Shown here: positions 34,667 to 43,671 of the stretch, one piece after another
How positions within the stretch are numbered: position 1 is the stretch's first letter
How the letters are laid out: every line of letters starts with the position of its first letter
Assembly (NCBI RefSeq): GCF_014926405.1
Contig: NZ_JACXXJ020000005.1
Coordinates: 1,431,001-1,495,000, forward strand
Origin: Agrobacterium vitis
Lineage (GTDB): Bacteria; Pseudomonadota; Alphaproteobacteria; Rhizobiales; Rhizobiaceae
Direction of reading: 5' to 3'
Length of the DNA stretch: 64,000 nt
The notes under the pieces: model-generated
Database searches by the model: none
What the model was told of the DNA's origin: nothing
What the model saw: the letters and a program-made list of their open reading frames with translations, nothing else
Made by a program: the position numbers and the translations under genes

Positions 34667-35065
34667 TCAGACGAGGCACTCTGCACAGACGCCGCGAATC
34701 TCGATGGTGGTTTTCTCAGCCTTGAAGCCCTGGCCCTTCGACCAGTCTCCCAGCCGATGGTCAATCGAGTGATCGTGAAACTCCTTGACCTGCCCGCATT
34801 TGCTACAGATCGCGAATGCCACGGTTCCGTGGTCGCAGCAATCATGCTGGAGGTGGGAGCATACGACAAAGGCGTTGAGGCTTTCCAGCCGGTGGACAAG
34901 GCCGAATTCCAGCAGCTTTTCCAGCGCCCGGTAAACCTGTAGCGGGGCGCGAAAACCGCTGTCGCGTAGCTTGTCGAGGATCGTATAGGCCGAAAGCGGC
35001 CCCTCGGCATTTTCAAGCGCCTGAAAGACCAGGCTTTGATTGCGGGTCAATTGCGGTGTGGACAT
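34667..35065 (-). CDS. zur: Zinc uptake regulator Zur (Fur family)
   Basis: The 132-residue protein has the Fur-family winged helix (LSAYTILDKLRDSG, QVYRALEKLLEFGLVHR) and a dimerisation domain with metal sites: HLQHDCCDH, the structural zinc cysteines in CSKCGQ, and CAEC near the end. Its place as the third gene of znuC-znuB-zur identifies it as Zur, not Fur. With zinc it should repress the Znu transporter through the dyads at 36876 and 37971. It lies 7 bp after znuB. Confidence 0.92.
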   Translation of the reverse strand: MSTPQLTRNQSLVFQALENAEGPLSAYTILDKLRDSGFRAPLQVYRALEKLLEFGLVHRLESLNAFVVCSHLQHDCCDHGTVAFAICSKCGQVKEFHDHSIDHRLGDWSKGQGFKAEKTTIEIRGVCAECLV

Positions 35066-35072
35066 CGGACGA

Positions 35073-35885
35073 TCATCCTTTCTTCACGGCAGCCGTTGAA
35101 AAACGGCGTATCGGCAGCAAGCTGAGAACAAACAGGACAAGGGCGGCCACTACGATGGACGGGCCAGAGGGCGTATCATAGGTCAATGATCCGAACAGGC
35201 CGCCAACCACGGCAACCGCGCCGATAACAGACGCCAGCACCGCCATGATTTCCGGCGTCATGGAAAACCGCCGGGCGGTGGCAGCCGGAATGATCAGCAG
35301 CGCGGTGATCAGCAGGATGCCGACGACTTTCATGGCAATGGCAATCACCACCGCCATCAGCAGCATGAAGATCAACCTGGCCCGCGCTGGTTTCAAGCCT
35401 TCCGCCTCAGCGACATCCTCGTTGACGGTTGCCGCCAGCAAGGGCCGCCACAATAGGCAAAGGCAAAAAATGACGCCAAGCCCACCAATCCAGACGGTGG
35501 CGATATCCTGCGGCGTCACGGCCAGAATATCCCCGAACAGATAGGCCATCAGATCGACCCGCACCCAGGTCATGAAGGCCACCAAGACAAGGCCAATCGC
35601 CAGTGTCGCGTGGCTGAGAATACCCAGCAGCGCATCGGCGGAAAGCCCGCGCCGGTTCTGCAATAACAACAGCAGCAGTGATACAATCGCCGCGACCAGA
35701 AACACGCTGAGCGTCAGATTGACGGAAAACAACAGCGACAGCGCCACGCCCAGCAGCGAGGAATGCGCCATCGTATCGCCAAAATAGGCCATGCGCCGCC
35801 AGATGACGAAACACCCGAGCGGCCCAACCGTCAGCGCCAGCCCGATACCGGCCAGCAATGCCCGAACAAAGAAATCATCCATCAT
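35073..35885 (-). CDS. znuB: Zinc ABC transporter permease ZnuB
   Basis: The 270-residue membrane protein belongs to the ABC-3 family of metal permeases, with seven to eight hydrophobic helices. RRMAYFGDTMAHSSLLGVAL and the loop ADALLGILSHATLAIG are family signatures. It forms the channel of ZnuABC in the inner membrane. The start overlaps the 3' end of znuC, with GGAGGGG 8 nt before the ATG. A GTG three codons earlier is less likely. Confidence 0.94.
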   Translation of the reverse strand: MMDDFFVRALLAGIGLALTVGPLGCFVIWRRMAYFGDTMAHSSLLGVALSLLFSVNLTLSVFLVAAIVSLLLLLLQNRRGLSADALLGILSHATLAIGLVLVAFMTWVRVDLMAYLFGDILAVTPQDIATVWIGGLGVIFCLCLLWRPLLAATVNEDVAEAEGLKPARARLIFMLLMAVVIAIAMKVVGILLITALLIIPAATARRFSMTPEIMAVLASVIGAVAVVGGLFGSLTYDTPSGPSIVVAALVLFVLSLLPIRRFSTAAVKKG

Positions 35886-36807
35886 GACGGTCACCCCTCC
35901 CCGACGTCACGGACTGTCCTTCGCCGTGGTGATGATGAGCGTGATGGTTCTCTTCAAGCTCAAGCGTGTCATCGTGGTGGTGATGATGGTGCTCCTCAAC
36001 CCGGCCATGATGATGGCCGTCATCAGGATGGCAGTGATCTGTCACCGACCCATCGAGGTGCTGGACCCGGCCATCCGGCAGATGCGTGTGATCATGGCGG
36101 TGATTGTAGACGGCAAGCGTGCGCGCCGCAGCAGCGCCGAACAGCCGCTGATATTCCGGGCTTTGACTGACAACATCCGGTGTGCCACGGCAGCAGACAT
36201 GTCCATTCAGGCAAACGACGATATCGGTCTCTGCCATCACCATATGCAGATCATGGGAAATCAGCAGCACGCCACAACCGGTCTTGCGCCTGATATCCGC
36301 GATCAATTCGTAAAGGGCGATTTCACCGGCAAAGTCTACGCCCTGCACCGGCTCATCCAGCACCAGCAGGTCCGGCTTGCGGGCCAAAGCGCGCGCCAGA
36401 AGCGCCCGCTGAAACTCGCCACCGGACAGATGCTGGACTTCGGCGCGCAGCAGATGGGCAATGCCGACAGAATCCAAGGCAGCCTCGATCTCCGCCTTGG
36501 ACAGCTTGACAGTCAGGGTCATCAGCCGGTCAACCGTGAGCGGCATGGTCCAGTCGATGCTCAGTTTTTGCGGCACATAACCAACCGTAAACGGCCGCTC
36601 GCGCACCACCTCACCCTCATCGGGCTTCAGCACGCCAAGCGCCATTTTCGCTGTCGTCGATTTACCCGATCCGTTTGGACCGATCAGGGTGACAAGTTCG
36701 CCTTTGCGGATCGAAAGCTCAACCCCCCGCACCAGCCAGCGTCCGCCGCGCCTGATGCCGGCATTGCGCAATGTCACCAATGGCTTTTCACCCAGCACCT
36801 TCAACAC
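35875..36807 (-). CDS. znuC: Zinc ABC transporter ATP-binding protein ZnuC with His-rich tail
   Basis: The ATPase of the zinc importer has Walker A in GPNGSGKST, signature LSGGEFQRALLARAL, Walker B in LLVLDEPVQGVD and the switch His in ISHDLHM. The last about 70 residues are packed with His and Asp (for example EEHHHHHHDD and ENHHAHHHHGE), probably a zinc buffer or sensor. No ATG is available. A GTG (VLKVLGEKP) with GGAG 12 nt upstream is chosen, although the frame opens 48 nt earlier. A Zur-box candidate lies 69 bp upstream. Length here is about 310 residues. Confidence 0.92.
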   Translation of the reverse strand: MLKVLGEKPLVTLRNAGIRRGGRWLVRGVELSIRKGELVTLIGPNGSGKSTTAKMALGVLKPDEGEVVRERPFTVGYVPQKLSIDWTMPLTVDRLMTLTVKLSKAEIEAALDSVGIAHLLRAEVQHLSGGEFQRALLARALARKPDLLVLDEPVQGVDFAGEIALYELIADIRRKTGCGVLLISHDLHMVMAETDIVVCLNGHVCCRGTPDVVSQSPEYQRLFGAAAARTLAVYNHRHDHTHLPDGRVQHLDGSVTDHCHPDDGHHHGRVEEHHHHHHDDTLELEENHHAHHHHGEGQSVTSGRGDRHDG

Positions 36808-36875
36808 GGATACCGAAACTCCACAGATTGAGTGTTGCAACCGGCTATGACACACGTTATAGCGTTACGCAATCA

Positions 36876-36892
36876 ATGTAATAACATTACAT
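36876..36892. promoter_or_regulatory. Zur-box candidate between znuC and znuA
   Basis: ATGTAAT-AAC-ATTACAT is a perfect dyad with 7-bp arms in the divergent znuC/znuA promoter region. Its central trinucleotide is the reverse complement of that at 37971-37989, and the two sites share the core TGTAAT-N3-ATTACA. One site can serve both genes. Confidence 0.8.
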
Positions 36893-36944
36893 ACCCCATA
36901 CAAGGAACCGTCCTTGCTTTGGCTTATATAAATTGGAGACCGCC

Positions 36945-37916
36945 TTGCCTGTGAAGACAATGCCCTTGCTCAGCCTTATCCCCATGCTTCTGCTTGCCCC
37001 CGGCATGGCTGCCGCCGCACCTGATGTGGTTGCCTCGATCAAGCCGGTCAATTCCATCGTCGCCGCGATCATGAAGGGTGCTGGCACGCCACATCTTCTG
37101 GTAGAAGGTGCCGGTTCCCCGCATGATTATAGCCTGAAACCCTCCAAGGCCAAGGCACTGCAACAGGCGGATCTGATATTCTGGGTCGGGCCGGGGCTGG
37201 AAACCTTTCTCGACAAGCCGTTGGATGCGCTGGCAGGCAAGGCCAAAGTGGTGGCGCTCGCAGAGGCCAAGGGCGTGGAACTGTTGCCCTTGCGCGAAGG
37301 TGGACCATTCGAGGCCCATGACGATGGCGATGCGCACGAAGCCGGGCATGGACATGACCACGATAAAGACCACGGGCATGACCATGAAGACGAGCATGGC
37401 GCCCATGACATGCATATCTGGCTCGACCCTGATAATGCCAAGGCAATGGCTGCAACCATAGCCGAAGCCTTGAGCACTGCGGACAAGGCCAATGCCCCGC
37501 TTTATGCCGAAAATCTTGCCCGATTCCAGGCGCAGGTCGATGCCATGGACAAGCAGATTGATACCATGCTGGCCCCGGTCAAGGACAAGCCATTCATCGT
37601 CTTTCATGACGCCTATCAATATTTCGAGCACCGCTACCATGTGACGGTTGCCGGTTCCGTCACCGTCAGCCCGGAAAAAGCCCCGGGTGCCGAACGGGTG
37701 TCGGCGTTACAAGCCAAGATCAAATCCCTGGACGCCGCCTGCATTTTTGCCGAGCCGCAATTTGCGCCGAAACTGATCAAAGTGGTGTCTGAGGGCAGCA
37801 ATGCCCGCACCGGCACGCTCGACCCACTTGGCACGGGGCTGGCCGATGGCCCTGACCTCTATCCCGCCCTGATGACGGATCTGGCAACCGCCATGGCCAC
37901 CTGCCTGAAGGGCTGA
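36945..37916 (+). CDS. znuA: Zinc ABC transporter substrate-binding protein ZnuA
   Basis: ZnuA is the periplasmic zinc-binding receptor. The 323-residue product has a signal peptide (LLSLIPMLLLAPGMAAAA), the first zinc His in GSPHDYSLKPS, a His/Asp-rich loop (about 120-148; GHGHDHDKDHGHDHEDEHG), HMHIWLDP-like residues DMHIWLDP, and the third His in VFHDAYQYFEHRY. The start is uncertain: TTG (36945) has GGAG 6 nt upstream, while GTG (36951) and ATG (36960) are in frame. It is divergent from znuC and shares the Zur box. Confidence 0.94.
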   Translation: MPVKTMPLLSLIPMLLLAPGMAAAAPDVVASIKPVNSIVAAIMKGAGTPHLLVEGAGSPHDYSLKPSKAKALQQADLIFWVGPGLETFLDKPLDALAGKAKVVALAEAKGVELLPLREGGPFEAHDDGDAHEAGHGHDHDKDHGHDHEDEHGAHDMHIWLDPDNAKAMAATIAEALSTADKANAPLYAENLARFQAQVDAMDKQIDTMLAPVKDKPFIVFHDAYQYFEHRYHVTVAGSVTVSPEKAPGAERVSALQAKIKSLDAACIFAEPQFAPKLIKVVSEGSNARTGTLDPLGTGLADGPDLYPALMTDLATAMATCLKG

Positions 37917-37930
37917 CAGACGCAACAACC

Positions 37931-37961
37931 AAAAAGGCGAGCGCCCTTGCTCGCCTTTTTT
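37931..37961. terminator. Rho-independent terminator after znuA
   Basis: A 12-bp perfect stem, AAAAAGGCGAGC (37931-37942) with GCTCGCCTTTTT (37949-37960), closes a 6-nt loop and continues into T. It is followed directly by the second Zur box, so the GTPase gene has its own promoter. Confidence 0.92.
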
Positions 37962-37970
37962 AGAACCATC

Positions 37971-37989
37971 AATGTAATGTTATTACATT
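37971..37989. promoter_or_regulatory. Zur-box candidate before COG0523 GTPase gene
   Basis: AATGTAAT-GTT-ATTACATT is a perfect dyad with 8-bp arms, ending 1 base before the AAGGAG ribosome site of the GTPase gene. It overlaps the likely transcription start, a repressor position. Confidence 0.82.
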
Positions 37990-38001
37990 AAGGAGTTGAA
38001 G

Positions 38002-39216
38002 ATGGACAACAAGCTTCCCGTAACTGTGCTGTCCGGCTTTCTCGGTGCCGGTAAAACCACGGTTCTCAATCATATTCTCGGCAACAGGGCCGGGCTGAAG
38101 GTCGCGGTGATCGTCAATGACATGAGCGAGGTGAATATCGATGCCGCCTTGGTGCGTGATGGAGGCGCCAATCTATCGCGCACCGACGAGCAATTGGTGG
38201 AAATGAGCAATGGCTGCATCTGCTGCACCCTGCGCGAAGACCTGCTGACGGAAGTGCGGCAACTGGCTGATTCCGGTCGGTTCGACTATCTGCTGATCGA
38301 GGCGACCGGCATTGCCGAACCGCTGCCGATTGCCAGCACGTTCGAGTTTCGTGACGAGGACGGCAACAGCCTCTCCGACATCGCCCGGCTGGATACAATG
38401 GTTACGGTGGTCGATGCCGCCAACCTGTTGCGCGATTACAGCTCCAGCGATTTCCTCTCCGACCGGGGCGAAACCGCAGGTGAAGACGATAACCGCACGC
38501 TCGTTGACCTTCTGGTCGAGCAGATCGAGTTTGCCGATGTGGTCATCCTCAACAAGTCCGAAACCGCCGGCCCTGCCCGGCTGGATGCAGCCCGCAAGAT
38601 CATCGTCGGCCTCAACCCGGATGCGCGGATCATCGAGACCGATTTCGGTCAGATCGAACCGAAGGACGTGCTGGGAACCGGTCGGTTCGACCTTGGCCGG
38701 GCGGAAACCCATCCGCTGTGGTTCAAGGAATTGCACGGCTTCAAGGATCATGTGCCTGAAACCGAAGAATATGGCATTCGCAGCTTTGTCTATCGCGCCC
38801 GCCGCCCGTTCGATCCCCTGAAATTCCAGGACTTCATTGATAGCGACTGGCCAGGCGTGATCCGCGCCAAGGGGTTTTTCTGGCTGGCAACCCGGCCCCA
38901 TCATGTCGGGGAACTGAGCCAGGCCGGGCCGCTGGTGCGCACCGGGCGCATGGGCCTGTGGTGGTCCTCCGTACCCAAGCAGCAATGGCCACAGGACAAG
39001 GGTTTCCTCATTGCCATGAAACCCTATCTCGATCCAGTCTGGGGTGATCGACGCCAGGAACTCGTGTTTATCGGTGCAGACCCCATGGATGAAGCCGAAA
39101 TCCGCGCCCGACTGGACGCCTGTCTGGTGCGTGCGGATCGCTTCACCCCCGGCGTCTGGCGCGATATGCGCGATCCATTCCCCAACTGGGCAGCGCCGCA
39201 CTTTGCGGAGGCTTGA
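38002..39216 (+). CDS. COG0523 (CobW/ZigA-like) GTPase, zinc metallochaperone
   Basis: The 404-residue protein is a G3E GTPase with Walker A in [13 protein letters not shown], the metal-binding CxCC motif in [12 protein letters not shown], a switch region around [10 protein letters not shown], and a C-terminal CobW_C domain ([17 protein letters not shown]). ZigA/ZNG1-type members deliver zinc to client enzymes when zinc is scarce. The Zur box directly before it supports that subgroup over cobalamin CobW. AAGGAG lies 6 nt before the ATG. Confidence 0.92.
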   Translation: MDNKLPVTVLSGFLGAGKTTVLNHILGNRAGLKVAVIVNDMSEVNIDAALVRDGGANLSRTDEQLVEMSNGCICCTLREDLLTEVRQLADSGRFDYLLIEATGIAEPLPIASTFEFRDEDGNSLSDIARLDTMVTVVDAANLLRDYSSSDFLSDRGETAGEDDNRTLVDLLVEQIEFADVVILNKSETAGPARLDAARKIIVGLNPDARIIETDFGQIEPKDVLGTGRFDLGRAETHPLWFKELHGFKDHVPETEEYGIRSFVYRARRPFDPLKFQDFIDSDWPGVIRAKGFFWLATRPHHVGELSQAGPLVRTGRMGLWWSSVPKQQWPQDKGFLIAMKPYLDPVWGDRRQELVFIGADPMDEAEIRARLDACLVRADRFTPGVWRDMRDPFPNWAAPHFAEA

Positions 39217-39227
39217 ACCTGCTTGGT

Positions 39228-40376
39228 TTAAATAAAATACCGCATCTTGAGTGGCAGAAGCGCCGCACCGATGACTGCGGCATCACCCTTGACTTCGCTG
39301 AGCACCAGTCGGGCCTCCTTTGGCCCGACGCCGTAACGATGAACCCGCTGCGAGGGCATCGGGCATCTTTCGATCATCATCGCGCCCAGCGCTGGCGGCA
39401 ATTGACCGCCGAAAACAATGGTCTGCGGATCTATCACAGCGATCAAAACCGCCACCAGCCGTTCGACCTGTGGCATGGTTGCCTCTAGCCACGCCTCCAC
39501 GCCTGGCCAATCTGGGTCGAATGTCCGGTAAAGAGTATCGACGGAATCAATCTCGATGCCGTGGTCTTGAAGGCTCCGAAGCAAATATTGCAGGGCTGGG
39601 CGCCGAGGTGCCTCGGTTGGGTCGTAAATCCCGGATAATTCGGCGGCATTGCCATGAAATCCGTAAAAAGGCTGGCCGTTGAGGATCAGCCCGCCACCGA
39701 AGCCATAGTTGAACGACAGATAGGCAAAGGTCTGGCACCATCGCCCCACACCTTGCAAGCTTTCGCCGATAGCGCCCGTGGTCCCATTGTTCTCCTGCCA
39801 GACGGGAAGCTGAAACGTCTGTTCAAGGACCGGGCGAAGATCCGTCAGCGACCAGTCCTCCAAGGGTTCCGGCGCATTGAATATCCGGTCATCGGCAACG
39901 GAAAAACCCGACATGGCAAAACCCAGCCCCAGCAGCCGGTCGCGCGGCAGATTATGAGCATCAAGCATCTCGTCCAAGGTCCGTGACAAGGCAGCAAGGG
40001 TGGCCTCACGGCTGAGCGGCAGGAGATTGAGTTTCTTCTGGGCAATCACGCCGCAGCTGAAATCCGCGAGGCAGATAATCGCCGAATCGGTGTTGATCGA
40101 TATGCCCAGCGACGCCACAGATTCCACCGCAAGCTCGATAGTCGGGCTTGGCTGGCCGCGTGCGCCCTTCAGCGGCGCGCCGGTGCGCAGCAAACCCCGC
40201 TCGATCAGCCCCTCGATCAACCGATGCACCGATTGCTGGGTCAGGTTGGTATGGGCGGTGATGACTGATCGGGCAATTGGTCCGTGACGGCGAACGATGT
40301 CCAGAATCAGGCGTTCGTTCTCGCTGGCAAGCGGGTTTCTGTCAAAGCGAGAGGGCTGTTTGGCTTGGGTCGTCAT
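39228..40376 (-). CDS. ROK family transcriptional regulator
   Basis: The 382-residue protein has an N-terminal winged helix (ERLILDIVRRHGPIARSVI, NLTQQSVHRLIEGLIERGLL) and a ROK sugar-kinase-like domain with LGFAMSGF and GFGGGLILNGQPFYG. The zinc-binding Cys cluster of typical ROK proteins is missing: the region after GFHGNAAELSG reads IYDPTEAP. It probably senses a small metabolite and controls the divergent transporter operon. The start is ATG with MTTQAKQ; a longer frame runs into the operator region. Confidence 0.87.
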   Translation of the reverse strand: MTTQAKQPSRFDRNPLASENERLILDIVRRHGPIARSVITAHTNLTQQSVHRLIEGLIERGLLRTGAPLKGARGQPSPTIELAVESVASLGISINTDSAIICLADFSCGVIAQKKLNLLPLSREATLAALSRTLDEMLDAHNLPRDRLLGLGFAMSGFSVADDRIFNAPEPLEDWSLTDLRPVLEQTFQLPVWQENNGTTGAIGESLQGVGRWCQTFAYLSFNYGFGGGLILNGQPFYGFHGNAAELSGIYDPTEAPRRPALQYLLRSLQDHGIEIDSVDTLYRTFDPDWPGVEAWLEATMPQVERLVAVLIAVIDPQTIVFGGQLPPALGAMMIERCPMPSQRVHRYGVGPKEARLVLSEVKGDAAVIGAALLPLKMRYFI

Positions 40377-40457
40377 GGTTGAATATCTATCCGGCGTCTC
40401 GCGGTCAGGCAATCGCAACTCGACTGCGAGCATAAATTTCCGGCCTGTCACAAATAT

Positions 40458-40472
40458 TACACTCAAAGTGTA
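40458..40472. promoter_or_regulatory. Palindrome in ROK / ABC operon intergenic region
   Basis: TACACT-CAA-AGTGTA is a perfect 15-bp dyad between the divergent genes and is a candidate ROK operator. It overlaps a weak PHO-box-like sequence (CTGTCAC-N4-ATTACAC, 40445-40462) and adjoins a TATTAT -10 candidate (40471-40476). Confidence 0.5.
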
Positions 40473-40513
40473 TTATTACGCCTGCAATTGATCCAGCTCT
40501 GATGGAGACCCCA

Positions 40514-41743
40514 ATGCAGATGAAATTCCTGGCCATCGCGGCCCTGACGCTCGCCGCTTCCGTCGCTCCGTGTTTGAGCACCGAAACCAATATGAAAAAT
40601 CTTGATTTCGATCTCTCCAAGGTCACAAGGGAGAATTTCTACGACATCGTCGTACCCGCCGCCAAAGCCGAGGGAACGGTGACCATGTATAACTACGCCG
40701 GTAGCTTCGGTGAAACCTGGAAAAACCTGACTGACAGTTTCACCGCCAAATACGGCATCAAGGTCATCTATAGCGACGTCAACGGCGATCAGGCCAACCA
40801 GCAGTTAATCGCTGTCCAAGCATCAGGCCAAGATGCGCCCGTCGATGCCTATTTCGCAGGCGGCGGCGGCTATCCGCTGCTCTCGGCCAAAGGGGTAATC
40901 GGTAAGATTCCATTGACGCAAATCCTGCCGAACATGGCAACCTATGATCCGGTCCTGGCGCAGACATTGTTCGGACGGCAGCATGGCGGCACTTTCCCGC
41001 TCGTCCATCTCAACCAGACGGCAATTGGCTATGACAGTGCCTTCGTCAAACCCAATGAGGTTCCCAAGAGTTTCGACGAATTGCTGGCCTGGGCGGAAAG
41101 CCATCCCAAGCGCCTGGGCGTCACCTTGCCAGCCAAAGGCGGATCGGGTGGTGGCTTCATCTATTCCGTGGCGCTCAATTACCTGACTGGCGATTGCCGC
41201 ACGGCCCTGACAGACTACAGCAAAACGCTCCAGCAGGCCGAAGACTGGGCGATGTCATCAGAATGCCTGACGCCTGTCTGGGACTATTACCGCCGCCTGC
41301 TGAAGGCTGCGGAACTGACCAATGGCAATGCCGATACGCTGAACCTGATCAACAACCAGCAGCTCTATATGGGGACGGTCTGGGAAGATCAGGTGATGAG
41401 CTTTCTCGGCAACAAGCAATTGCCCGAAACCTTCCGCCTGACACTGCTGGAAAAGGGACAGGTCGGCTCCGGCGACGCAATGTTCGTCCCCGCCAATGCC
41501 AAGCACGTCGCCGCTGCCCTGCTGCTGATCGATATGGCCATGAGCAAGGAATTCCAGACCTTCAAGCTGGAAACCAAGGCATCGCGCTCGCCGCGCACCG
41601 ATATTACCAACGATCTGATCCCGGCTGCCCTCCAGGATCATGTCTTGCCGAAAAGTGTCTATCCCCGCCTGTCGGTGCCTGCCTTCTGGGACATGTCAAC
41701 CGCCCTTGCCGAAGCGCTCGATGAAAAAGTCCTGAACCAGTAA
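40514..41743 (+). CDS. ABC transporter substrate-binding protein (family 1, YnjB-like)
   Basis: The 409-residue periplasmic receptor has a signal peptide (MKFLAIAALTLAASVAPCLS) and a family 1 solute-binding fold (GTVTMYNYAGSFGETW, DAYFAGGGGYPLL, FVPANAKHVAAALLLIDM). Relatives take up spermidine, thiamine-like compounds, ferric iron or phosphorylated sugars, so the ligand cannot be read directly. The operon also has a glycerophosphodiesterase, which suggests a glycerophosphodiester ligand. The ATG used has GGAG 7 nt upstream. It opens a five-gene operon. Confidence 0.88.
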   Translation: MQMKFLAIAALTLAASVAPCLSTETNMKNLDFDLSKVTRENFYDIVVPAAKAEGTVTMYNYAGSFGETWKNLTDSFTAKYGIKVIYSDVNGDQANQQLIAVQASGQDAPVDAYFAGGGGYPLLSAKGVIGKIPLTQILPNMATYDPVLAQTLFGRQHGGTFPLVHLNQTAIGYDSAFVKPNEVPKSFDELLAWAESHPKRLGVTLPAKGGSGGGFIYSVALNYLTGDCRTALTDYSKTLQQAEDWAMSSECLTPVWDYYRRLLKAAELTNGNADTLNLINNQQLYMGTVWEDQVMSFLGNKQLPETFRLTLLEKGQVGSGDAMFVPANAKHVAAALLLIDMAMSKEFQTFKLETKASRSPRTDITNDLIPAALQDHVLPKSVYPRLSVPAFWDMSTALAEALDEKVLNQ

Positions 41744-41776
41744 TCCCAATCGATTCCGACGAACAGGGGCAAAGCC

Positions 41777-42817
41777 ATGAGCGAGCTCGAGATCAACGAC
41801 ATCACCAAGGATTTCGGGTCAGCCCGCGTCCTCCACCCGGTTTCGCTTACCGTCGAAAAGGGCGAATTCGTCACTATTCTCGGTCCCTCCGGCTGCGGAA
41901 AATCGACGCTGCTGCGCATCCTGATGGGCATCAGCGAGGCGTCCGGCGGCGAAATCCGGCTGGCGGGCAAGCGGATTGATGGACTGGCGCCCGAAGCGCG
42001 CGATATCGCCATGGTGTTCCAATCCTATGCGCTGTTTCCGCATATGTCGGTCGCCAAGAACCTCGGCTTCGGCCTGAAGATGAAGAATGTCCCAAAAGAC
42101 GAGCGGGCGCGGCGCATCGCCCATGTGCTGGAGATCTGCAATCTCAGCGCCCTTGTGGACCGTATGCCCCGGCAATTGTCCGGCGGTCAGCAGCAGCGGG
42201 TAGCGCTGGCCCGCGCCATCGTCATGCAGCCAAGTCTTTTGCTGTTTGACGAACCGCTCTCCAATCTCGATGCCAAGCTGCGTGATAGCCTACGCCACGA
42301 GTTGGTCGAACTGCATCGCCGCATCGGCGCGACGAGCCTTTACGTCACCCATGACCAGGCCGAGGCCATGGCGATGTCCGACCGGATCGTGGTGATGAAC
42401 GGCGGTCAGGTTGTCGAAATCGGCACGCCGCTGGAGCTGTACCGGTCGCCAAAAGCGGCCTTTACAGCCAGCTTCCTCGGCCAGACCAATCTTCTCTCCG
42501 TCAAGGCGTCCGGCATGGATGCGCTGCTCCCCTGGGGTCAGAACGTCGTGCTGGACCGTCCCGCTGCCGGACCTATGCAGATTTCGGTCCGCCCGGAAAA
42601 TATCGGTCTCGAGCGCGACGAAAACGGAACGGCAACCGTCACCTCTGTTTCATTCATGGGTGCCAATATCCTCTACACCGCCGATATCGGCGCGGTCAGG
42701 ATCAAGATCAGCCAGTCAGGCGGGGCGATACCGATAGAGATGGGTAGCCGGGTCTCGCTGTCTTTCCACGATGCCGTGCATCTGCTCGAAGACCAGCCGT
42801 CGATGGAGGCCGCCTGA
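41777..42817 (+). CDS. ABC transporter ATP-binding protein (PotA/UgpC-like)
   Basis: The 346-residue ATPase has Walker A GPSGCGKST, Q-loop VFQSYALFPHMSV, signature LSGGQQQRVALARAI, Walker B LLLFDEPLSNLDAKLR and H-loop YVTHDQAEAMAMSD. A TOBE-type regulatory domain (about 270-340) ends the chain. It energises the importer encoded by its neighbours. The stop overlaps the next start by one base (TGATG). Confidence 0.95.
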   Translation: MSELEINDITKDFGSARVLHPVSLTVEKGEFVTILGPSGCGKSTLLRILMGISEASGGEIRLAGKRIDGLAPEARDIAMVFQSYALFPHMSVAKNLGFGLKMKNVPKDERARRIAHVLEICNLSALVDRMPRQLSGGQQQRVALARAIVMQPSLLLFDEPLSNLDAKLRDSLRHELVELHRRIGATSLYVTHDQAEAMAMSDRIVVMNGGQVVEIGTPLELYRSPKAAFTASFLGQTNLLSVKASGMDALLPWGQNVVLDRPAAGPMQISVRPENIGLERDENGTATVTSVSFMGANILYTADIGAVRIKISQSGGAIPIEMGSRVSLSFHDAVHLLEDQPSMEAA

Positions 42818-43671
42818 TGCCATCGCTGCTTCGCCGCCGCTCGATCCAACTCCTGCTCTTGCTCCTGCCGGGGGTCGGCTATCTGCTGTTCTTCTTCGGC
42901 CTGCCGCTGCTGTCGGCGCTGGTCGGCAGCTTCCGGCTGGAAGATGGCAGCTTTACGCTCAGCTGGTATCAGCGCATCTTCACCCGGCCCTCCATGCTGC
43001 GCGGCCTATCCACCTCAATCTATTACGGCGTGATGCCGGTTCTGGTGTCGCTGGCGCTCTCCGTGCCGCTGGCGCTTCTGCTGCGCAAAAGTTTTATCGG
43101 GCGCAAGCTGTTCGGCGGGCTTTACAAGCTGCCGATGGCCGTTCCGAGCATTATCGTCGGGCTGATGATCATCGTCGTCTTCGAGCGTGGTGGCTTTTTC
43201 GACCGGCTGCTGGCCCCACTCGGCTTTACCCTACCGAAACTGGTCCGCGATGACCTGGGCGCGGGCGTTATCATGGCCAGTTCCTGGAAGCAGATCCCAT
43301 TCATGACTCTGATCATCACCAGCGCCTTTGCCGCCATTCCCGAGGATATCCGCTTTGCCGCCCGCACGCTTGGCGCCTCCCGGCTTCGAACATTCCTGGC
43401 TGTGGACGTTCCGCTTGCCATGCCGGGCATTACCGCCGCCATTCTCCTGACCTTCATCGGCTCGATGGGCTCCTATGCCATTCCTGATATCGTCGGCCCG
43501 CCAACGGCGCGCCCGCTTTCGGTGCTGATGGTTCAGGAATTCAAACAGGGACGGTTCGAGCAGGTCTATGCGATGGGCATGGTGCTCAGTCTGTTCGCGG
43601 TCGTCGTTCTCCTGACCTATTATGCCCTGACCAGCCGGATCGGCGCTGGCAATGCGCGGGGGAATGCATGA
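42817..43671 (+). CDS. ABC transporter permease, first subunit
   Basis: The 284-residue inner-membrane protein has about six helices, and the binding-protein-dependent transport signature EAA-like loop reads FAARTLGASRLRTFLAVDVPLAMPGI near residue 190. Its type is the PotB/CysT family. The start overlaps the ATPase stop. The 3' end overlaps the next permease as ATGA, so the four transporter genes are tightly coupled. Confidence 0.94.
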   Translation: MPSLLRRRSIQLLLLLLPGVGYLLFFFGLPLLSALVGSFRLEDGSFTLSWYQRIFTRPSMLRGLSTSIYYGVMPVLVSLALSVPLALLLRKSFIGRKLFGGLYKLPMAVPSIIVGLMIIVVFERGGFFDRLLAPLGFTLPKLVRDDLGAGVIMASSWKQIPFMTLIITSAFAAIPEDIRFAARTLGASRLRTFLAVDVPLAMPGITAAILLTFIGSMGSYAIPDIVGPPTARPLSVLMVQEFKQGRFEQVYAMGMVLSLFAVVVLLTYYALTSRIGAGNARGNA

